In this document: positions 14,417-22,672 of the stretch, in pieces
Layout: each line of letters opens with the position of its first letter
Position numbering within the stretch: position 1 is the first letter of the stretch
Source of the DNA: DSOS01 sp035286585
GTDB taxonomy: Bacteria > Chloroflexota > Anaerolineae > Anaerolineales > UBA4823
Direction of reading: 5' to 3'
Assembly: GCA_035286585.1 (NCBI GenBank)
Contig: DATEDC010000064.1
Coordinates: 1-40,157, forward strand
Length of the DNA: 40,157 nucleotides
Program-made: the position numbers and the translations under genes
The notes under the pieces: model-generated
What the model was told of the DNA's origin: nothing
Database searches by the model: none
The model's input: only the letters and a program-made list of their open reading frames with translations

Positions 14417-15547
14417 ATGAAGACGTCGATCGCCTGTCCTCATTGTGGTCAACTAGTTGACGCCAGTGCCCGCTACTGCAAAAACTGCGGCGTCGACCTG
14501 GCTATTGCGGCTGCTCTGGCTGAGCGCGAGCTCCAGCTTCCGGTCGGACTGCCAATTACGCCGGAAGTGCTCGTACCCAGGTTAGGCGATTACCTGGTGG
14601 AAAAGGGGAAACTAACTCCGGATCAATTAAATCGAGCCTTGCATTACCAGAGGCAGAAATCGGAGGCTGGTTACTCGATCCTTATTGGGCAAGCCTTACG
14701 GGAATTAAATTTGGTCGATGATGAAACCCTGGATCTGGCTATTACGGAACAAATCTTGCTATTGCAGTCCGCGTTACAACGGGCCAATCACGAGCTCGAG
14801 GAGCGCGTCCAGGAGAGAACTCGAGACTTACGCAAAGCGATTGCCAAGCTTGAGGAGCTGAACCAGTTAAAAGCGAATTTTATCGCGAATATCTCACACG
14901 AGCTGCGCACGCCCCTGACCCATATCAAGGGCTATCTGGGAATACTGGCTGAGGAAAGCCTTGGAGAGCTAAACCCAGATCAGCTCGAGGCTATGCAGGC
15001 CATCCAGCGAGCTGAAGGAAGGCTGGAAAAACTGATTGAAGATTTGATTCAGTTTTCACTAGCTTCGCGGGGAGAGTTGAAACTCAATCTGGCTTCGATC
15101 AATATGTCAGGATTGATCGGGCAAATTAGCCTGGAAATTTTATTGAAAGCCAGGTCAGGCGGCGTCAGTTTCACCACCTCCCTTGAAGAGGGGCTGCCTG
15201 CTGTGCAGTGCGATGCGGAAAAAATCGGTTGGGTGATCGCCCAATTGCTGGATAATGCGATAAAATTTACCCCAAGAGGCGGACTTGTAAAACTGAACGC
15301 CTTTCAACGGGATGGCTACGTGACGATCACGGTTACTGATAATGGAATAGGGATACCCGAAGAAAAACTGAGCGAAATCTTCGAGCCTTTTCACCAGCTA
15401 GACGGCTCCACCACGCGGAGATATGCTGGCACGGGTCTCGGCTTGGCGCTCTCGCATCGCATTTTAGCCGCTCACGGCGTCGAAATTGTCGTACACTCCA
15501 CGGCTGGCGGGGGCTCCAGCTTTAGCTTTTCTTTACCCCAGGCATAA
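14417..15547 (+). CDS. Histidine kinase with N-terminal zinc ribbon and MshEN-like domain
   Basis: A 376-residue soluble kinase. Residues 7-24 form a zinc ribbon (C7, C10, C21, C24). Residues 55-78 read RLG-x2-LV-x2-G-x6-L-x3-L-x2-Q, the 24-residue pattern of the MshEN c-di-GMP-binding domain, followed at 89-112 by a degenerate second copy (G91, L94, L105, I109, Q112 kept; the Arg and second Gly lost). A coiled coil (about 115-152) leads to the HisKA domain with H161 in ISHELRTPL, then the ATPase domain with DNAIKFTP, DNGIGIP and GTGLGLAL. No membrane helix is seen, so it should sense inside the cell. No regulator gene follows directly; the next gene is another kinase 25 bases downstream, and a regulator follows that. 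Confidence 0.9.
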   Translation: MKTSIACPHCGQLVDASARYCKNCGVDLAIAAALAERELQLPVGLPITPEVLVPRLGDYLVEKGKLTPDQLNRALHYQRQKSEAGYSILIGQALRELNLVDDETLDLAITEQILLLQSALQRANHELEERVQERTRDLRKAIAKLEELNQLKANFIANISHELRTPLTHIKGYLGILAEESLGELNPDQLEAMQAIQRAEGRLEKLIEDLIQFSLASRGELKLNLASINMSGLIGQISLEILLKARSGGVSFTTSLEEGLPAVQCDAEKIGWVIAQLLDNAIKFTPRGGLVKLNAFQRDGYVTITVTDNGIGIPEEKLSEIFEPFHQLDGSTTRRYAGTGLGLALSHRILAAHGVEIVVHSTAGGGSSFSFSLPQA

Positions 15548-15572
15548 AGCATGCCCAAAAAACGGATAATGG

Positions 15573-16823
15573 ATGTTTGAAGATAATACCAACATGGCAG
15601 CCCTTCGTCCCCAAGAGCTCGAAGCTGTCTACGCAATCAGCCGGGCTGTAGCTCAGGCGGTCAATACGGACGAGGCCCTGGATGAAATCATCCGGCTGGC
15701 GCGCCCGGTGTTCATCTTCGATAACATGGTTTTATACCGGGAAAAAAGCGAGGACGACCTTGTGCCCGTGTATGCCCGGGCAATCGGGCGGGGGCGGTCG
15801 CAGGAGGCAGAACTCGTTTGGGGTGAGACCACGGCTCTCGAGGTGATCCAGAAGGAAAAAGTCGTGATCCGAACTGAAGAGGCCGGGAATATAAAAGATC
15901 GCACCCATTTGCGCATTTCGCTGGGATTGCCGCTCGACCTTGGGTCGAATTCGCGCAGCGCCCTGGTCTTCATCCGTTTTGGGGGACCGACTTACAAGCC
16001 AGACCAGATACGCCTGGCAGAGTTTATCGGCAGCCATGTTGCTCAGCTCCTGGAGCGCGACGAGCTGGTGCAAAAGATTGCCAGCCTGGAGGCGGAACGG
16101 CGGCTCGACCGGCTGCAGGAGGATTTTATCGCCACCATCTCCCACGAGCTGCTGACTCCACTCGGATTCATTAAGGGTTATGCAACGACCTTGCTGCGGG
16201 ATGATACTACCTGGGATGATTCATCACGCGCCGAATTTTTGACCATCATCGATGAAGAGGCAGACCGCCTTCACGAGCTGATCGATAATTTGATGGATTC
16301 ATCTCGCCTTCAAGCCGGCACATTGCGGATGAGCTTTCAGCTCGTCAGGCTGGATACATTCCTCAGGGATATCTCCATGCGAGCGCGATCCAGGAGTGAA
16401 AACCAGAAGATCGAGCTGATCTTGAAAGCCGATAACCTCAGGCTCCCTATCGACCCCGCCCGCCTTGCGCAGGTGTTCGACAATTTGCTGACCAATGCGT
16501 CAAAATACGCGCCTGGAGCGGTTGTGACGATAAAATTAATATCCGACAAGGAACACGCCCATATCGTTATAGAGGATAATGGCCCAGGCATCGCCCCAGA
16601 CCATCTCAAGAACCTCTTTAAGCGTTTTTATCGCGTCCCAACCAACGACACGACGGTGCGAGGCACTGGACTCGGGTTATTTATCTGCCGGCAGATCGTG
16701 CGCGCTCACGGCGGAGAGATTGAAGTAGCCTCCGAACCCAACAAAGGCACGAAGTTCCACATCTATTTGCCCCTACAAAGGGTAGAAGTTGAAAACCATA
16801 TTTCATTCAGGGAGAGTGGCTGA
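15573..16823 (+). CDS. GAF-domain sensor histidine kinase
   Basis: A 416-residue cytoplasmic kinase. The N-terminal 170 residues look like a GAF sensor domain (EAVYAISRAVAQAVNTDEALDEI ... LPLDLGSNSRSALVFIRFGG ... RLAEFIGSHVAQLLERDEL order, quoted as separate short pieces). HisKA follows with ISHELLTPLGFIKGY, where the usual Arg after Glu-Leu is Leu, as in several KdpD-like kinases. The ATPase domain has DNLLTNASKYAP, EDNGPGIAP and GTGLGLFICRQIV. Its stop codon overlaps the response regulator start by one base, which strongly suggests that the two form a cognate pair. An ATG seven codons further in (15594) is an alternative start. No membrane helix is present. Confidence 0.92.
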   Translation: MFEDNTNMAALRPQELEAVYAISRAVAQAVNTDEALDEIIRLARPVFIFDNMVLYREKSEDDLVPVYARAIGRGRSQEAELVWGETTALEVIQKEKVVIRTEEAGNIKDRTHLRISLGLPLDLGSNSRSALVFIRFGGPTYKPDQIRLAEFIGSHVAQLLERDELVQKIASLEAERRLDRLQEDFIATISHELLTPLGFIKGYATTLLRDDTTWDDSSRAEFLTIIDEEADRLHELIDNLMDSSRLQAGTLRMSFQLVRLDTFLRDISMRARSRSENQKIELILKADNLRLPIDPARLAQVFDNLLTNASKYAPGAVVTIKLISDKEHAHIVIEDNGPGIAPDHLKNLFKRFYRVPTNDTTVRGTGLGLFICRQIVRAHGGEIEVASEPNKGTKFHIYLPLQRVEVENHISFRESG

Positions 16824-17515
16824 TGACTAAGATCCTCATTGTGGATGATGAGCCCCGCTATTTGCGCTTGATGGAAGCCAACCTGGCTTCCGATGGCTAT
16901 CACGTCCTCAAAGCGACCAACGGTCAGGAGGCGGTTGATAAAGTCGCCTCGCAAAAACCAGATCTGGTTTTGCTGGATATCATGATGCCCATATTGGACG
17001 GTTTTGCCGCCTGTGAACGCATCCGGGAATTTTCCAACGTGCCGATAATCATGGTAACCGCCAGAGGAGAAGAAGGAGCCCGGGTGCGCGGCCTCGATTT
17101 GGGCGCGGACGATTACATCGTTAAACCGTTTTCAGCAACCGAGCTGCTGGCGCGGGTGCGCGCGGTCTTGCGCAGGGCTCAAATCGTCGGAAGCCATATC
17201 CAGCAATCGGTCTTCAACCATGGCAACTTGAAGATTGATTTTGCCCGTGCAGAGGTATTTCGCAACGATCGAACGGTATTTCTTTCAGCGACAGAATATC
17301 GGCTGCTGTTGCAATTCGCCCACAACCTGGGTCAAGTGCTCACTTCCGAGCAGCTTCTGACCAACGTCTGGGGTCCGGAGTATCGCGAGGATAAAGAGAT
17401 CCTTTGGGTGAGCATCTCACGGTTGCGCCAAAAGTTGGAGGATGACCCCAAGAACCCGCAGCACATCGTCACCCGCTCTGGCTTAGGCTATACCATGCCT
17501 CCGCTTGCAGATTAG
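16823..17515 (+). CDS. OmpR/PhoB-type response regulator
   Basis: A 230-residue transcription regulator. The receiver domain has the acidic pair D8/D9, phosphoacceptor D52 in LVLLDIMMP, T79, and K101 in DDYIVKPFS, all intact. The C-terminal winged-helix domain shows LSATEYRLLLQFAHNLGQVL, VWGPEYREDKEILWVSISRLR and the final TRSGLGYTM hairpin. It starts on the A of the preceding kinase stop codon and is the only full regulator in the signalling block, so both neighbouring kinases may feed into it. Its target promoters cannot be read from the window. A small hairpin (17531-17548) lies downstream without a T run. Confidence 0.95.
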   Translation: MTKILIVDDEPRYLRLMEANLASDGYHVLKATNGQEAVDKVASQKPDLVLLDIMMPILDGFAACERIREFSNVPIIMVTARGEEGARVRGLDLGADDYIVKPFSATELLARVRAVLRRAQIVGSHIQQSVFNHGNLKIDFARAEVFRNDRTVFLSATEYRLLLQFAHNLGQVLTSEQLLTNVWGPEYREDKEILWVSISRLRQKLEDDPKNPQHIVTRSGLGYTMPPLAD

Positions 17516-17618
17516 CGCCCTTGCGCCCACGCCGGGATCCATCCTGGCATGCCTGGCTGAGGAGGCGATAATCCACCCCTGGAATTGCAGCTCTTCCACT
17601 CAGGGAACTTTCATTCTT

Positions 17619-17627
17619 TGCTATAAT
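17619..17627 (+). promoter_or_regulatory. Extended -10 promoter element before the tandem-HTH gene
   Basis: TGC directly before TATAAT (17622-17627) is a full extended -10 element with perfect -10. No good -35 is seen at 16-18 bases. The start would be near 17634, about 48 bases before the ATG at 17682. Confidence 0.55.
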
Positions 17628-17681
17628 GGCTAAGTCAGTGAGAAAGGTATTCTTTCAAAGGAATTATCCTAAGGTGCTGTG

Positions 17682-18359
17682 ATGCATAATACGATTCGAA
17701 CGAAGATCCGGGCAAAGATACTGGGCGTGCTGATTCGTGACGCCCGCAGCGCGCTGGGCAGGAGTGTGGACGAATGCGCTCGAATGATTGGCGTTACCTC
17801 GGCAGATTTTCTGGCATTCGAGCTGGGGGTTAAATCCCCCTCCCTGCCGCAGGTTGAGATGTTGGCAATGTATTTGAATGTACCCCTGGATCATTTTTGG
17901 GGCGACAAAACCCTCTCCAACGTGGATGATCGGATGAGCAATCTGGATGTGGAGCACCTGATACGGCTACGCCAGCGGATGATTGGGGCGTTAATCCGCC
18001 AGGCGCGGACTGAGGCGGAAATAACTTTGCAGGATCTGGCAGAGTCGCTTGAGGTGACCGAGAGTGATATAGAAAAGATCGAGAGGGGAGAACTGCCGGT
18101 TTCCCTGCCTGTGTTAGAAGCCTTGAGCGCGCGCCTCAACCGCCCGATCCGAGAGTTCCAAGACAGGCATGGCCCGGTAGGCGTTTGGGCCGAGCAGCAG
18201 CGCACCGTCCAGGCGTTTCTCGAATTATCCCCGCAAATGCAGGCGTTTGTTTCCAGACATGTCAACCAGCCTTATCTCGAGCTGGCCCAGCGTCTGAGTG
18301 AAATGAGCGTGGATAAGCTGCGCTCAGTTGGCGAGGGGATATTAGAAATAACCCTGTGA
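17682..18359 (+). CDS. Tandem XRE-family HTH regulator
   Basis: A 225-residue protein with two Cro/CI-type helix-turn-helix domains. The first (about 13-70) includes LIRDARSALGRSVDECARMIGVTSADFLAFE (given here in sequence order as short words: LIRDARSA, VDECARMIGV, FLAFELG). The second (about 97-155) has ALIRQARTEAEITLQDLAE and VTESDIEKIERGELP. The C-terminal 60 residues are helical and may dimerise or bind a ligand. aaggtg lies five bases before the ATG; a GTG one codon earlier is possible. The TPR gene follows after 33 bases. Two linked HTH units in one chain suggest binding to a direct or paired operator as a monomer; this is inference. Confidence 0.85.
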   Translation: MHNTIRTKIRAKILGVLIRDARSALGRSVDECARMIGVTSADFLAFELGVKSPSLPQVEMLAMYLNVPLDHFWGDKTLSNVDDRMSNLDVEHLIRLRQRMIGALIRQARTEAEITLQDLAESLEVTESDIEKIERGELPVSLPVLEALSARLNRPIREFQDRHGPVGVWAEQQRTVQAFLELSPQMQAFVSRHVNQPYLELAQRLSEMSVDKLRSVGEGILEITL

Positions 18360-18392
18360 TCCTGCTGCGAAAATCAATAAAAAGAGGCAATT

Positions 18393-18938
18393 ATGAGTGA
18401 AACCATCTCTCCCAACCAACTTGTGAAAGAAGCGAAAAAAGCGTATGAAATGGGCAGTTTTGTCGAGTCGGCGCACGCATTTGAAGCGGCTGCCCAGGCG
18501 TTCTTGAGCAGTGGGGATGAGCTGATGGCTTCTGAAATGCGCAATAACAGTAGTGTGGCATTTCTGCAAGCCGGAGAGGCCGAGGCGGCATTACAGGCAG
18601 TGGAGGGAACCGCGGAAATTTTTGCCCAAGCCGATGATACTCGCCGACAGGGGATGGCGCTCGGCAATCTGGGGGCAGCCTTGGAAGCTCTGAGCCGTGT
18701 CGGGGAATCGATGGAAGCCTATCTTCAATCCGCCGAATTACTTAAACAGGCAGGGGAAGCAGATTTACGGATGCATGTAATGCGCTCGCTTTCTGCCTTA
18801 CAACTCCGCAGCGGCCGCCAAATTGAGGCGCTGGCTACCATGCAAGCCGGCTTGGAAGGGGTGGAAAAACCCAGCCCCAAACAACGCTTATTGAAGCGCC
18901 TGCTGAATATCCCCTCCAAACTCTTGAATAAATCCTGA
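18393..18938 (+). CDS. TPR-repeat protein
   Basis: A 181-residue, mainly helical protein with tetratricopeptide-like repeats: A-K-K-A-Y-E-M-G-S-F-V-E-S-A-H-A-F-E-A-A at about 14-33, then repeats around AEAALQAVEGTAEIF, GNLGAALEALSRVGESMEAY and LSALQLRSGRQIEALATM. Such repeats mediate protein-protein contacts. The C-terminal tail is basic (KQRLLKRLLNIPSKLLNKS). It lacks a signal peptide and follows the tandem-HTH gene closely with a clear gaggca-type ribosome-binding region, so the two may work together, for instance with the TPR protein modulating the regulator. The exact role is unknown. Confidence 0.75.
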   Translation: MSETISPNQLVKEAKKAYEMGSFVESAHAFEAAAQAFLSSGDELMASEMRNNSSVAFLQAGEAEAALQAVEGTAEIFAQADDTRRQGMALGNLGAALEALSRVGESMEAYLQSAELLKQAGEADLRMHVMRSLSALQLRSGRQIEALATMQAGLEGVEKPSPKQRLLKRLLNIPSKLLNKS

Positions 18939-18967
18939 GATCTTTTAGTCGAGTAATCTCCTATCTA

Positions 18968-19831
18968 ATGGTAACTCACGCAGTACAGATATCCGTCAGA
19001 CCGGCTTCGCGAGCAGATACACAGCAATTAGCGAATTTGATTCACTTCGAACCATATGTGCATCGCCATCTGGACTGGCGACCGCCACTGGAGTGGATCG
19101 GACATGTCCCTTACCTGGTTTTAGAGAGGAAAAACAGCATCATCGCAGCCCTGGCGTGCCCTCCAGACCCACCCGATATCGCCTGGGTCCGACTGTTCGC
19201 AGTCTCGTCAGGATATACGCCCCAGGTGGCCTGGGAGGAGCTGTGGCCAGAGGCGCTAGAGATCTTGCGGCAAACTTCCCCATCGATCTCCGCGGCGGCA
19301 ATCCCTTTACAGAGCTGGTTCCGCCAACTGTTGGAACGGAGTGATTTTCGCCAGACGCACAAAGTTGTTGTTTTAGCCTGGCGAGCAGGAGCAGCAGTCG
19401 CCCCAGCGTACAAAATCCAGGCAGTTATCCGACCCATGAACCTGGATGACCTGGTGGCAGTCGAGGAAGTCGATATGACCGCTTTCGGATCGGTCTGGCA
19501 AAATACCCGTTCCTGCCTGGAGTTAGCCTACAGGCAGGCTGCCATAGCCACCGTTGCCGAGCTGGAAGGCGAGCTGGTTGGATATCAAATCAGCACAGCT
19601 ACTACCATGGGTGGGCACCTCGCCCGGCTGGCGGTTAAACCCGTGCACCAGGGAAAAGGTATAGGCTACGCCCTGTTGGGTGATATGCTCGCCCAATTCG
19701 AACGCCGGGGGGCGTATCACGTGACGGTCAATACCCAGCACGACAACCTGATTTCATTATCATTATATAAAAAGGCTGGTTTTAAGCGAACAGGGGAAGA
19801 ATATCCGGTCTATCAATACTACCCGCTTTAA
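18968..19831 (+). CDS. Double-GNAT acetyltransferase
   Basis: A 287-residue protein built of two GNAT-fold modules. The C-terminal one (about 155-287) has the acetyl-CoA loop LAVKPVHQGKGIGYALL with the Q-x-x-G-x-G signature, and NTQHDNLISLSLYKKAGF, typical of the last strands. The N-terminal module (about 8-140) keeps the fold-like pattern VRPASRADTQQLANLI but not the CoA loop, so it is probably degenerate. The family transfers an acetyl group to an amine, peptide or small molecule; the substrate cannot be told. The start ATG follows shortly after the TPR gene (29 bases), so the gene may be part of that operon. Confidence 0.82.
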   Translation: MVTHAVQISVRPASRADTQQLANLIHFEPYVHRHLDWRPPLEWIGHVPYLVLERKNSIIAALACPPDPPDIAWVRLFAVSSGYTPQVAWEELWPEALEILRQTSPSISAAAIPLQSWFRQLLERSDFRQTHKVVVLAWRAGAAVAPAYKIQAVIRPMNLDDLVAVEEVDMTAFGSVWQNTRSCLELAYRQAAIATVAELEGELVGYQISTATTMGGHLARLAVKPVHQGKGIGYALLGDMLAQFERRGAYHVTVNTQHDNLISLSLYKKAGFKRTGEEYPVYQYYPL

Positions 19832-19836
19832 GAACT

Positions 19837-19860
19837 GGGGGATTGCATCCCCTAATCTTT
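19837..19860 (+). terminator. Weak hairpin between GNAT and DsbA-like genes
   Basis: ggggat (19838-19843) and atcccc (19847-19852) pair perfectly around a three-base loop, with an outer G-T wobble, followed by taatcttt. It may be a weak or partial terminator just ahead of the next gene's ribosome-binding site. Confidence 0.4.
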
Positions 19861-19871
19861 CAGGAGATTAA

Positions 19872-20618
19872 ATGCCCAGTAAACAACAACCTGCTAGAAG
19901 CAAGCGGCAGATCATCCGCGAGCAGCGCATGAAACGACAGCGCCAACAGCGGCTGATTGCCATACTGGCGGTGAGCCTGGGGGCTATCGCCATCGCCGCA
20001 TTATTGATCGTTCCATCGCTGAAACCGGTGGGTGAAATCGCTCAAATTACCCCGTTCGATAGACCGATGGTGGATGGGACCGCCATGGGCGCGCCGGATG
20101 CGCCAGTTTTGATCGAAGTATGGGTGGACTTTCAGTGCCCGGCCTGCCGTATATTTTCAGAGGATATCGAGCCGCTCATTGTCCAGAATTACGTCGCGGA
20201 TGGAAAAGTACGCTACGTATTTCGCCATTATCCTTTTTTGGATGACCAGTCGATCACGAAAGAATCTGACCAGGCAGCCAACGCCAGTATGTGCGCTTCT
20301 GAACAGGGACGATTTTGGGACTATCACGATATTCTCTTTGCGAACTGGAACAGCGAAAATGCCGGGGCATTCAGTGATAAACGCCTGGTCGCTTATGCCG
20401 AGGCTTTAGCCCTGAACATGGGCAGCTTCGACAGTTGCTTTGAAGCGAATAAATATAAAGCGCAGATCGATGAAGACCTGGAAGAAGGAAAACGAGTGGG
20501 TGTAACCGGTACTCCCAGCCTGTTTGTCAACGGTCAGCAGCTAAATCCTGGGTTTATCCCCTCGTATGACGAAATTTCTCAGGCCGTTGAGGCAGTTCTG
20601 GCTGCCTCGGGCAATTAA
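19872..20618 (+). CDS. Membrane-anchored DsbA-like thiol oxidoreductase
   Basis: A 248-residue protein with a very basic N-terminus, one membrane helix at about 28-47, and an external thioredoxin-fold domain of the DsbA/Thioredoxin_4 type. The active site is C89-P-A-C92 in WVDFQCPACRIF, and the cis-proline loop reads VTGTPSLFVNG. The inserted helical domain carries two further Cys (MCASEQG, DSCFEAN) that could form a structural disulfide. It is expected to oxidise or isomerise disulfides outside the membrane; the quinone-linked partner (DsbB or VKOR) is not in the window. aggagatt precedes the ATG. The gene converges with the cobalamin adenosyltransferase gene six bases away. Confidence 0.92.
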   Translation: MPSKQQPARSKRQIIREQRMKRQRQQRLIAILAVSLGAIAIAALLIVPSLKPVGEIAQITPFDRPMVDGTAMGAPDAPVLIEVWVDFQCPACRIFSEDIEPLIVQNYVADGKVRYVFRHYPFLDDQSITKESDQAANASMCASEQGRFWDYHDILFANWNSENAGAFSDKRLVAYAEALALNMGSFDSCFEANKYKAQIDEDLEEGKRVGVTGTPSLFVNGQQLNPGFIPSYDEISQAVEAVLAASGN

Positions 20619-20624
20619 TCGAAC

Positions 20625-21176
20625 TCAGCTCCCCTTTGCCAGGGTTGGTTTTTCGCTTCCCGCCGCCTGGTTTTCGAGGATTTCAAGGACAAAACACAAC
20701 GACGATAGCCGGTTAAGATAGCGGAGCAGATCGATGTTCTCAAGCTGATCATCGTGCAGCAGCCTAGCAACCTGTCGCTCTGCCCGCCGGATTACAGTGC
20801 GGGCGAATGCCAGAAAAGCCCCTGCCGGGGAATCGCCCGGGACGATAAACTCCTGGGGCATCTCGATTTTCGCACCGATCTCGTCGATTTGATCTTCCAG
20901 CCAGACCACCCGGTGCAGGGTAATTTTCCTAAAATTAGAGGCGTTCTCTTGGGTGGCGGAGATCTCAGCCATTACATTGTACAGATCTCGTTGACTCTGA
21001 AGCAGCAGCGCAGCCGTTTTCGGAACAAGACAATGCGCCCGAGCTAAACCCATCGCCGCGCTGGCTTCGTCCAGCGTCCCAACTGTCTCCGGGCGGGGAT
21101 GATATTTTGGCACTCTTTCCCCGCCGAGAAGCCCGGTGTACCCATCGTCTCCAGAGCGTGTATAGAATTTTGTCAT
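20625..21176 (-). CDS. pduO: Cob(I)alamin adenosyltransferase, PduO type
   Basis: A 183-residue enzyme that transfers the adenosyl group of ATP to cob(I)alamin, making coenzyme B12. The N-terminal ATP-binding motif reads FYTRSGDDGYTGLLGGERV, and the later VIRRAERQVARLL and YLNRLSSLCFVLEIL segments are the other two family signatures. The usual R-V-E is changed to R-P-E in RPETVGTLDEA. There is no ribosome-binding site; a TATAAT on the minus strand ends seven bases before the ATG, so the message may be leaderless. No other cobalamin gene is nearby, which fits a stand-alone salvage role. Confidence 0.93.
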   Translation of the reverse strand: MTKFYTRSGDDGYTGLLGGERVPKYHPRPETVGTLDEASAAMGLARAHCLVPKTAALLLQSQRDLYNVMAEISATQENASNFRKITLHRVVWLEDQIDEIGAKIEMPQEFIVPGDSPAGAFLAFARTVIRRAERQVARLLHDDQLENIDLLRYLNRLSSLCFVLEILENQAAGSEKPTLAKGS

Positions 21177-21183
21177 GGGGATT

Positions 21184-21189
21184 ATTATA
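21184..21189 (-). promoter_or_regulatory. -10 element next to the adenosyltransferase start codon
   Basis: The minus strand reads TATAAT here, ending seven bases before the ATG, so transcription would begin at or next to the start codon. No convincing -35 is present. Confidence 0.4.
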
Positions 21190-21389
21190 ACGTAACTGTC
21201 TCAGTAATCCTCTCCTAGCAGATCAAGCCTGCTCGACCGGCTGTAAGGCTGCCCCGGCGAGTTGGGGTGATAATCACGCAGTCTATACCGGATTGTCTTG
21301 TTGTTGTATACTTAACCAAGCGATGGATGAGCCTGGAAATTTCACCCGGATCGGGCTGCCATACTAAAGTATTTACGGAGTACATTGCG

Positions 21390-21605
21390 ATGCAAATCCG
21401 CTGTTACCACTGCCATCGGCCGTTTGCCTTGAACAAGGATACTGTCCTGGCGGCATTGGATCTGATCACCGCAGAGAATTTAAGCCATTACAATGCTTAC
21501 TGCCCGCATTGCCGGCGTGCGAATCGGATCTCACGTGACGAACTACATAGAGCCGCGCCTGCATGGAAGCCAGTATCGGAAGAGCCGGAGTCCAGCGGGG
21601 AATAG
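21390..21605 (+). CDS. Small zinc-ribbon protein
   Basis: A 71-residue protein starting MQIRCYHCHRPFAL, with CYHC and, about 37 residues later, CPHC (NAYCPHCRRANRI), which together form a zinc ribbon. The C-terminal tail is acidic and proline-rich. The open frame extends upstream to 21267, but cggag lies nine bases before the ATG at 21390, and the upstream part has no family character. It is 99 bases ahead of the MoxR gene and may belong to that cluster. The function is unknown. Confidence 0.65.
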   Translation: MQIRCYHCHRPFALNKDTVLAALDLITAENLSHYNAYCPHCRRANRISRDELHRAAPAWKPVSEEPESSGE

Positions 21606-21704
21606 ATCGCCGGGTAAGTATTCAGGGTGAACAACCCATCTCCTATCCGCGCCCAGGCGGGTGCTCATGACGGACTCCGGGCTGGTTTCTTGGAGGTAAT
21701 ATCC

Positions 21705-22670
21705 ATGAATAAAAAATTTCAATCTTCCCAAGAGCTAAAAAAATCACTCGGCGAACAGCAGTACATCGCCAGCGACGAGATCGCCACCGTCGTATATCTC
21801 AGTCAAGAGCTGGGTAAACCGTTGCTCGCAGAAGGTCCTGCCGGAGTAGGTAAGACTGAGCTGGCGAAAGCTATTGCGGGAGCCTCGGGCAGGCAATTGA
21901 TCCGCTTGCAGTGCTATGAGGGACTTGATGAAACCAAAGCGCTTTACGAGTGGGAGTACGCCAAGCAGCTACTCTATACGCAGCTTTTACGGGATAAGCT
22001 GCAAGAAACGTTGGATGGAACCCAAAGCCTGACCGAGGCCGCGGATCGGCTTGCCAGCGAAGAAGACGTGTTCTTCTCGATGCGTTTTCTTCTGCAAAGG
22101 CCGCTTCTCAAAGCTATCCTCAATGAAGAGCCAGCCGTCCTGTTGATCGACGAGATCGACCGCGCCGATGCGGAATTCGAAGCCTTTCTGCTCGAGGTGT
22201 TGAGTGATTTTCAGGTCAGCGTGCCCGAGTTAGGCACCCTGGCGGCGGTTCACCGTCCCTTGGTAGTGCTCACCAGCAACAATACGCGCGAATTATCCGA
22301 AGCCCTGAAGAGACGCTGCCTGTACCTGTTCATTAATTACCCGACCTTAGAGCAGGAATTGGCCGTGGTGCGTTTAAAAGTACCAGAGCTGTCTGCCAGG
22401 ATCGCCCAGCAGGTTGTAGAAATGGTCCAAAGCTTGCGCGCGATGGATTTGCGTAAGTCGCCCAGCATCAGCGAAACCATCGATTGGGCGAAAGCCCTGG
22501 TGGCTTTAAATGCAAAGAACCTGGATGCCAAAACGATGGAAACAACTTTAAGCGTGCTCTTGAAGCATGAAAGCGACTTGCAGCGCACCAAGCGCTGGAT
22601 GCAGCGTCCGCCGGGCGGTCCAAAGCCCGGCGGTCCGGGCGAATCTTTTTCAACCCGCTGGGAGAATTAG
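21705..22670 (+). CDS. MoxR-family AAA+ ATPase (CoxD-like)
   Basis: A 321-residue AAA+ protein. Walker A GPAGVGKT is at 44-51, Walker B reads VLLIDEIDRAD, sensor 1 reads VLTSNNTRE, and ALKRRCLYLF carries the arginine finger region. MoxR proteins act as chaperone-like ATPases that, with a VWA partner, activate or insert cofactors into other proteins. The Gly/Pro-rich C-terminus (PPGGPKPGGPGE) is a flexible tail. ggaggt lies ahead of the ATG at 21705; the frame runs further upstream to 21627, but without a ribosome-binding site. A VWA gene follows after two bases, the classic MoxR-CoxE pair. Confidence 0.93.
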   Translation: MNKKFQSSQELKKSLGEQQYIASDEIATVVYLSQELGKPLLAEGPAGVGKTELAKAIAGASGRQLIRLQCYEGLDETKALYEWEYAKQLLYTQLLRDKLQETLDGTQSLTEAADRLASEEDVFFSMRFLLQRPLLKAILNEEPAVLLIDEIDRADAEFEAFLLEVLSDFQVSVPELGTLAAVHRPLVVLTSNNTRELSEALKRRCLYLFINYPTLEQELAVVRLKVPELSARIAQQVVEMVQSLRAMDLRKSPSISETIDWAKALVALNAKNLDAKTMETTLSVLLKHESDLQRTKRWMQRPPGGPKPGGPGESFSTRWEN

Positions 22671-22672
22671 CC

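Noticed and set aside
17531..17548. Hairpin gccggga/tcctggc after the response regulator as terminator
   Set aside because: Stem is only seven pairs with one wobble and no T run follows.
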